Below, piece by piece: positions 57,438-64,000 of a DNA stretch of 64,000 bases. Each line of letters begins with the position of its first letter. Position 1 is the stretch's first letter. This DNA is from Aquanectria penicillioides (lineage: Eukaryota > Ascomycota > Sordariomycetes > Hypocreales > Nectriaceae), in assembly GCA_003415625.1 (NCBI GenBank), contig PYIU01000002.1, positions 1,426,001 through 1,490,000 of the forward strand, given 5' to 3'. Both the position numbers and the translations under genes were made by a program. Below the pieces are notes generated by a model. It was not told the origin of the DNA. It saw only the letters and a program-made list of their open reading frames with translations, and made no database searches.

Positions 57438-59043
57438 GCTTGCCCCCAGAGCCAGACCCATCAATAGAACATGGGTCCATGAATTGTCGCCTCGAACCCC
57501 GTGGGGGACGCGGAGGACGATATCCGTTGTTGTTTGAAAGGTTGAAAAAGTTGACCATTGGTTCCGCGGTCAAGTTGTCCGCTGGGTAGTGCATGATCTA
57601 TCACACTAGCTCAGTTGCCCATATGTCTCCCTCTAGGTCTTCTCAAAGGTTTCCGTACAAAACAATGTTTCACTGGAATGCGCGCGTCATGGTTTGCCTT
57701 GTGGTTCCGAGGTCCCCTGTTGAGAAAGGAGAAATTAAAAGAGAGAAAGCCAAATGGGAGTTGAATCATTCGTACTTCCCCTTTCCTCCACTGTGCCATG
57801 TCATGGAGCTTGCTATTTAATCAAGAATGTGAAGACGAAAATCCCACGGCGAAACGCATCAAAGATGACCCCAAGTTGTTAGATGCAGGAGCCTAGCCAC
57901 TGCAGGAGCTTCGAGAATGCCGGGCTGTACTAAGCTGCGGGCCACTTATATCGATAATTGAGATATGAGTATACTTCCAGGCACCGTTTCTTTATTGGCC
58001 AGCTCCGTCTCCCTTTTTCTTTGGCACTAATTTCCTCATGACGTGCCTTGTCATCGCTCTTCACTTACACCGTACCTAATTGGCAAATCAGTTTGATGCA
58101 GCACTGTAATACGATGGTTTTAAGCGTCTACCCCATGGCCGCCCCCCTTTAGACCGGCTCTGCACTTTGGCTGGGCGTTTTCAGCTTGCATGTGATGGCC
58201 CTCGTGTAAGTCGTGTTGTTCCACAAACCTCGGGAGGGGCTGAACGAGGAGATGGCCCCAAGATCCCAGCGAATATCGCTTGTTTTGGCTTCTTCCAAAC
58301 AGCTTTATCGAAAGAGGATCAGTGTTGTTTGATTTGACAGTGCTCCCAATAATACACTTACATACATGTGCATATACATACATACATACATACATACATA
58401 CATACATACACCCCTGGCAATGCAGATCTACTAACTACCCCTCTTGTGACATACAAAAGGAAACCCCAACGCCCATGTTTCATGGTCCTAGTATTATTGT
58501 ATTTGCAACATTCCAATATACACATCGTCCTTTCTACGCTTTCCCCTGACTGTCAGTGAATAAGAAGTCGACGAAGATGAGAAAATCAACATGCAATTCG
58601 GCGAGGATTCTGTAGACCCGAAAATAGATTGGCGTTGATGAACATTGCGTATCGGCGCGTGAGACGAAGATGCGCGGGGTTGAAGCCTACTTTCCAGATT
58701 TTGCCAGTCTGTAACAATGAAGCTGCCGTACGGAGAGGGTAAGCCAAGAGTTTGCAAGCTCTGATTGAAGAGCTTAGTTGGAAGAGAAAAGGGAAAAAAG
58801 GAGACACACTTATATAGATACATGGATATATCTATGTATATTGTTAGGTTGCTACCAAAAAGGACTATGAGTTATGGAATGATGTGAGAGGAATTGGATT
58901 GGCAAATTAAAACCGTTAGGTACATGATGACACGTCTGGATCGACACAGCGCCAGAGAGAGTGAGGAAGGAATAGCATCAATCATATCTTCATAAACTAC
59001 TCGCAACTGATGAGAAAGGAAAAAGAAGAGTAGGAATCAATTT
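57438..59043. other. Convergent intergenic region
   Basis: 3' regions of stm1 (+) and the transporter (-), with a (TACA)n microsatellite at about 58375-58411. Short frames only; no gene seen. Confidence 0.55.
58375..58411. repeat. Tetranucleotide (TACA)n microsatellite
   Basis: About nine tandem copies of a four-base unit (CATA/TACA). Confidence 0.9.
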
Positions 59044-61072
59044 CTAAGATCGCCTTGAAAATGCCTGTGAAGCATCCATGCCCAGGCTAGCTGCTAGCAA
59101 AATGCCGTTAAACACTGCCATCATATAGAATGGAGCACCGTGGGAAAGAGAGTCAAAGAGATAACCTCCCAGCTTTGTGAGGAGTAGAATAGCCGCACCG
59201 CCGCATAGCGAGTAGACTCCGGCGATGGAGCCCTTGAGGCGAATGCGCGAAGCAGCCTCATACTCGGTGTCGACCCGGATCAGGGGCCGACCCTCATCCG
59301 TGGATTCATCCTCATCAGGATCCAGAGACGGCTCGCGGCGGGCGGTTTTGGGGATGTCGACAGCGAGAACGCCGCGGCCCAGGGAGCCCAAACTACAGAC
59401 GATGGCGCCGATCTGGCTAATTCCGACGAGGGAAACGACGAGGAAGATGATTGGGCTGCCACCTCGGCCGTCGACATTTTTAATCTCTGGGCTAGTGAGA
59501 CGGGGCAGAATGATGTATCCAACGATGCCAAACACAGTTGAAGTGACAATGGGCCAGTTGATACGGCGGTTTCGGCTGGCTAGATATCCAAAGAGTGGCG
59601 CGCAAATGAGCCCCATCAGTTGCGCTACGCCGGTAAGAATCGATGAGAGCACATATGCGGCTCGACACTCTTCCTTGAGCTCTGGCGAAGGGTCATTAGG
59701 GGATCCCTTGCAGAAGCCGTTGTTGATGAAGTAGGTGTTGACAAATAGGGGGATGAAGAGTGAAATAGCAACACTCGATGCTCGTGCGACAAAACCACCG
59801 AGGTAGCCGAGACCGATTCTGTTGTCGGTACATCCAAGGAGAATGGAATCCTTCATGAGGTTGAGATAGGGGACCAGCTTCTACTTGATTGTTAGTCATG
59901 ACGCTCTACGCTTTTATGGTTTGTAATATGCTTACCCGTTGAGTTCCAGTACTGTATCTCGTACCAGATTCAAGCTCATTCTTGTTTGCGAAAAGAACAC
60001 GCCATCCCTTGCCTTCCTCGCCTTTCAGGTTTCGCAGACCATATGCAACGAAAATGGCGACAGCAAAAGCTACCACGGCAACAACATAGAAACTATATGT
60101 GACGGCCTCGGCGGGCGTCACACCCTTGATTCCGCCGAATCTCACAGGCAGAGGGAGAAATAGACTTAATGCGACCAGGGCACCGCATCCGGTAAAGAGC
60201 CCAACAAGTCCTGCAAGCTTGGATGGGCGTCCGGCTTTATCGTTGGTATCCTCGGAATCGCGATCGGTTGACACAGACTGTGTGTATCGCTCAGGGGTGA
60301 TGGTCAGCTCGGACTCGACGGAGAAGGCGACGCTGTTGCGAGCCCTCTGGAGAGCCTTGATCCTAGCCTGAGCTGCATCGTCATCGACGTCGTCGCTATC
60401 GTCGGTGAGGGTAGGAAGAATGGCAGTAACCATTGTGGCCCTACATCGGTCAGCTTATATCCGAGGCGGCTCGGGTGAATATCCATTGGGGGAGGGAAAC
60501 TCACGCCGCAGAAGCTCCCACGGCAAACAGAACCCGCGCAAGGAGCAATTGCGGATAGATGGACCGGGCCTGGACGAACAGGGCGAGCGAAACGCCAATG
60601 ATGGAGTATCCAATGACGGCAACCCATCTTACACCGATGCGGTCCGACACGAGGCCCCAGGCCGGGCAGGCGATTAATGCCACAATCTCGTCGGCAAAGC
60701 CCAGAGTTCCGACGACATCGCCAACGCCCTTCTTCTTTCCGATGAGGTCGGTGATGACGAAGGAGACGGAGCTATTAAGGAAGACGAGGAAGGAGATGGA
60801 GAAGAGGGAGATGCCGAGGAGATAGGTTAGGGCCTGGAGGGGCGTCGCCGAGGGCGCAAAGGGCAGATATCGCAGCATGAGGGACGCCATGGCGAGTGCG
60901 ACGAGACGGCGAGACGGCAAGATGGAGCGGCGGGACAGCGACAGGCGCCGGAACGATTGGAGGCTGAACCACGAGTTGGAGAGAGAGATGGAAACAGAGG
61001 CACTGAAGTTAGGCGTGCCAGCCGTTGTCACATCGCGAGGCGGGCGTAGAATGTCAACGTCGACGTTTGCAT
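59044..61072 (-). CDS. Major facilitator superfamily transporter (yeast YCR023C-like)
   Basis: Exons (61072)-60505, 60440-59936 and 59880-59044; introns 64 nt (GTGAGT..GTAG, branch GCTGAC) and 55 nt (GTAAGC..GTAG, branch ACTAAC). Junctions read GASAA-ATMVTAILP and GTQR-KLVPYLNL. About twelve hydrophobic segments, the MFS loop GLVSDRIGVRWVAVIGYSII, and a cytoplasmic middle loop with SVSTDRDSEDTNDK. An Arg/Ser-rich N-terminus (RRLSLSRRSILPSRR) precedes the first helix. The domain frame has no ATG between an upstream stop near 61117 and 60890 (MASLMLRYLPF). The ATG at 61072 is one base out of frame; ATGGCA instead of ATGCA would give MANVDVDILRPPRDVTTAG and 636 residues, otherwise 575 from 60890. 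Substrate unknown. Confidence 0.82.
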
Positions 61073-61223
61073 GGGTGATGGGACGAACTATTTTGGTAGC
61101 GTAGCTAAGACGATTAGGCTAGGCACAGGAACAATAATAATAAAAGAAGGGAGCTGGTGGGACGACGCCGGCGCCCGTGGGGAACGCAACCGCATGGGAT
61201 TGGCGCATCGCAGCATGGGCATC

Positions 61224-61241
61224 GGGGGGGGGGGGGGGGGG
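61224..61241. repeat. G18 homopolymer
   Basis: Unbroken run of G; its length is unreliable in most sequencing methods and it could form a G-quadruplex. Confidence 0.9.
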
Positions 61242-61698
61242 TGACGATGGGATTACCTAAGCTGGAGGGGGAGACGAGGAGAATGCGGCCCCGACATCGC
61301 TACTGACATCTGAGACAAGAGAGAAACAGGACGATGAGGAGGTCACGAACTGCCAAGTCAAGGGGGTTGAGCTCCATGAATTTATTTATCTGTGGCTTGG
61401 AGGACACGCAATCAAGCGTGTTGTTGCAGTGCAGCATCATCTCCTTACATCCGGCCGGTGCTGAAGCTATCCGAACACATCGGCACCGAAGCTATAGTGT
61501 AAGTTGATCAACTAGTCTCCTGCCATGCTGGCTTTCGCTAGTTGAGTTACAACCTTTTCACAACCATGGAAATTGAATGTAGGACCAGGCTGCAATTAAG
61601 TATGACGACGTCTATATTGTGTTCTGCCCTGCTCATCTGTTCTGTTCTCTTCTAGTCTCTCTCCCTGTCTATCCCCTGCCGTTGCTGATGCTTAACAG

Positions 61699-61728
61699 CA
61701 ACAACAACAACAACAACAACAACAACAA
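61699..61728. repeat. (CAA)10 microsatellite
   Basis: Perfect trinucleotide run, about 190 bp from the stop codon of arp8. Confidence 0.9.
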
Positions 61729-61920
61729 AAACTGCTTCTGCTACTACTTCCTCCTCCTCCACCTGCCGCCATCTTTTTTGTTTGTAGATGTGTCTATATC
61801 ACTAGTAGACATCAAACAACCCAGACTCCGTGCCATTGAACATCCGCAAAAAGAAGAACTCCCGAAAGATCCCATCCTGTCCTAGCCCACCGATCCTAAT
61901 GCAACAAGTCTTCCCGTCCC

Positions 61921-64000
61921 TTACCACGCCCAGAGGACCTTGTGATGGAGAGTCCTGGCGCCCAGTCGCTCAAACTCAAACGGCGTGATCCACGAGTCGT
62001 TGGTCGATAGCTTGGCGAACACGCTCGCTCCCTTCCAGACCACCACCTGCTCGTCCATGTCCCTGGCGCTTCGACTCACAAGGATGCGGTCATGGAGGTC
62101 AGGCCGTAGTGCCTTGAGCTTTTCCTCTAGCACGACAGTAAACTGGGGGATCTTGGCACCACCGCCAACAACCATAATGCTTCCCAAGAGGTCGCGCATC
62201 TTCTTCTCGTCGCCCTTGGCAGCATTCTGGATACTCATGATGATAGCAGTGTCTAGTGGTGCAACGGGCAGCACCTCGTCCCGCTCAGTCGCGATGTCCT
62301 TGGCAGATCGAGCTGCAGAATCCACAAACATGCCTGCAGGTGGTTGCGAGGCCTGCGAAGTCTGTCCCGGCACAGGAGTTCCTGTAGCCCGAGTGCCATT
62401 TGGCGCGGGGCTACCGCCGTTTAAGCCCTCCTTATCCTTGCCACCAAACACAAACGGAGGCGGGATAGGCGTGCTGGCCCCTTCGGGAGCAGGAGACCCA
62501 GCGTGGGATCCCATTGGTGTTCCATTGACGGCCTCGTTCTTGCCGAGGAAGTTAAACGGCTGCGACCTCTCCTTACTTGGAGTAGAGACTTCTGGTTGTG
62601 ACTGGGAGAATCCGTTGGCATTGGACGTGATTGACGGCTTCTCCAAAGCCAGGACCGATACTTGAGCACTTGACGTGGGGTCATCGGGGATGTCGACATC
62701 GTAGGCGTTGTAGGACCGTTCAACCAGCTTTCGCCTGCCTCGCAGCTTGGTACTATTGTCAAAGATGGAAGGGTCAAAGACTCCCATGGGGGCGAGGATA
62801 ACCTCGTCGTAAGTCTTGAACTGGTATTTCCGGGTGGGTTGGTTAGGCGCCCGAACATGGAACTGATACAGCTGGACTGAAATCTCTGCCTGAGCCATGG
62901 TGCAGTGCTTGACTTTCAGCTCCTCTGCTAGGAGGAAGTCGTAACGTCTTCGCAAGTTGATGTCCTGATAAGGGAAGTTGTCGTAAAGCATCATCTTGAT
63001 GAATGATTCGGTAATATCAAACCCTCCATACTTGAGGTTTATCCTCGAGTCCTCAATGCAAAGACCATCTTCCACACATGTGACTGAGGTTTTCTGCGCT
63101 CCCATATCAACCACGCAAGCCTGCGTATATCCGGCGCCAAAGGTTGCGGCCATGCTCTCTTGAACAAAGCATATCCTACTAAACTCGAACCAAGTCATGC
63201 AAGATCGCAGGACCTGCTCTACATATCGCTTGTCGTAGAGATCTGGAATCACAAAAACGCAGCTGTACTGTTGCCACTCGCTATTGGTCTTCAGACCCAG
63301 CTCTTGTCTCAGGGCCTTGTCCAAAAGAGTCTCGAAATCATCGTACAGATGTTCCTGACTGGTGTAGCCATCCTCGTTCCACCAGCCGTTCTGAATTGGC
63401 CACCAGAGCTTGAACTTTGGGTTTGAGTCGTCCGGTACACGATGGGCTTGGTTTCCGATAAAGCAGGATGCTAGAGATTCCGGGTCGTCGAGGGTCTCGA
63501 TGTCTGTCCATTCAATTTCGAGAGGATCATTGTGCTTCTGGATAACCTCGGGCTCGGTACGGCGGTTGAATGTCTGGACCAGCTCTTTCGAGTTGGGCAG
63601 GACCTTTCGCTTGTTTGCGCGCATTTCGATCTTCAGGTCGCTGGACATCTTTTGGTACTTCTTGGTCCATTCTTCGCCGTATTGCTGATCGACGGTCTTG
63701 GCCTCGAATTGCCGTCGAGGAAGAGCTTCGTACATCTCGGATTCGGTCTGGGGGAATTTGGTTGCAAGAGTCATGGGAATCGTCCTAGGGAGGGCATCGC
63801 TCGCAAAGCCAATTCGCAGGTTCTGGCTTCCAGGGTGGATGACAATGACCCTCGAGGGGTCCATACCGGCCGAGGGTGTCGTGGCCCCATCTTCCTCAGC
63901 AAGGTCTGCCACGGGCAGAGGAAGCTCGCCGTTGGCGGTCTTGGAAAGTGCGCGGTCACGGTCGCGGGCGCTTTGAACTAGTCGATCGCGGGTCGCGTCA
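61921..64000 (-). CDS. arp8: Actin-related protein Arp8, INO80 complex subunit, 5' partial
   Basis: A single open frame runs from the right edge to a TAG at 61923-61921; the start codon lies outside. The visible part is about 690 residues. It begins with an Arg/Asp-rich stretch (DATRDRLVQSARDRDRALSK), then the actin fold: RVIVIHPGSQNLRIGFASDA, ACVVDMGAQKTSVTCVEDGL (phosphate loop), LKYGGFDITESFIKMMLYDN, and SIMVVGGGAKIPQFTVVLEE near the C-terminus, with VWKGASVFAKL and DSWITPFEFERLG at the end. A low-complexity Ser/Pro/Gly insertion (about 62270-62650) splits the fold, as is usual in Arp8. Known role: Arp8 with Arp4 and nuclear actin forms the module of the INO80 chromatin remodeller that binds linker DNA. 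No intron in the visible part. Confidence 0.94.
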   Translation of the reverse strand, partial: DATRDRLVQSARDRDRALSKTANGELPLPVADLAEEDGATTPSAGMDPSRVIVIHPGSQNLRIGFASDALPRTIPMTLATKFPQTESEMYEALPRRQFEAKTVDQQYGEEWTKKYQKMSSDLKIEMRANKRKVLPNSKELVQTFNRRTEPEVIQKHNDPLEIEWTDIETLDDPESLASCFIGNQAHRVPDDSNPKFKLWWPIQNGWWNEDGYTSQEHLYDDFETLLDKALRQELGLKTNSEWQQYSCVFVIPDLYDKRYVEQVLRSCMTWFEFSRICFVQESMAATFGAGYTQACVVDMGAQKTSVTCVEDGLCIEDSRINLKYGGFDITESFIKMMLYDNFPYQDINLRRRYDFLLAEELKVKHCTMAQAEISVQLYQFHVRAPNQPTRKYQFKTYDEVILAPMGVFDPSIFDNSTKLRGRRKLVERSYNAYDVDIPDDPTSSAQVSVLALEKPSITSNANGFSQSQPEVSTPSKERSQPFNFLGKNEAVNGTPMGSHAGSPAPEGASTPIPPPFVFGGKDKEGLNGGSPAPNGTRATGTPVPGQTSQASQPPAGMFVDSAARSAKDIATERDEVLPVAPLDTAIIMSIQNAAKGDEKKMRDLLGSIMVVGGGAKIPQFTVVLEEKLKALRPDLHDRILVSRSARDMDEQVVVWKGASVFAKLSTNDSWITPFEFERLGARTLHHKVLWAW

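Larger units (their letters stand above)
61073..61920. other. Intergenic region
   Basis: Promoter side of the transporter and 3' region of arp8. It holds a G18 run (61224-61241) and (CAA)10 (61699-61728). No gene seen. Confidence 0.55.

Noticed and set aside
1..64000. CRISPR arrays, insertion sequences, integrated viruses or retrotransposons
   Set aside because: No spaced direct repeats, no terminal repeats, and no transposase, integrase or reverse-transcriptase motifs in any frame that I examined.

Overview
The window is nuclear DNA of a filamentous ascomycete, most likely a Sordariomycete and perhaps of the order Hypocreales. Signs seen directly are short GT..AG introns (mostly 50-95 nt) with CTAAC/CTGAC-like branch sites near the 3' end, A at -3 before several start codons, and long poly-T/poly-A tracts between genes. 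The proteins (fungal Mediator tail subunit 15, Whi5-type repressor, Los1, Ypp1, Rix1, Stm1, Arp8, an RTA1 membrane protein) are typical of fungi. The order is inferred from protein style, not from a search.

Layout from left to right: a Mediator Med15-like coactivator (cut by the left edge); a Whi5/Nrm1-like G1/S repressor (+) facing an M18 aspartyl aminopeptidase (-); an RTA1-like 7-TM protein (-); a gene-poor stretch holding a tRNA-Ser(AGA); a GPI-type cell-wall protein (-) with a broken frame; a 5.7-kb gene-poor stretch; exportin-T los1 (+); an unrecognised His-cluster protein (-); YPP1/TTC7 (-) divergent from RIX1 (+) across a promoter with a strong palindrome; a WW-domain protein (-); a decayed GH16-like relic (+); an AP-1-like bZIP factor (-); a 6-kb gene-poor stretch; an unrecognised basic Ser/Pro-rich protein (+); a LIM-type protein (+) with a stop codon; stm1 (+); a major facilitator transporter (-); and INO80 subunit arp8 (-), cut by the right edge.

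The genes are mostly housekeeping or regulatory (transcription coactivation, G1/S control, tRNA export, ribosome biogenesis and ribosome association, PI4-kinase recruitment, chromatin remodelling). They do not form a biosynthetic cluster, and I found no mobile element, CRISPR array or new defence-like system.

The most notable pattern is that at least eight loci, seven protein genes and the tRNA, are each repaired by assuming one missing base, usually in a short run of identical bases. Every single shift that I could resolve goes the same way. This points to one-base undercalls in the assembly rather than to widespread pseudogenes, and a reader should treat the affected models accordingly. Real biology worth checking includes a probable dual-targeted aminopeptidase, a stop-free 60-nt intron in the bZIP gene, PPLP motifs next to a WW domain in the same protein, and a palindrome in a divergent promoter.
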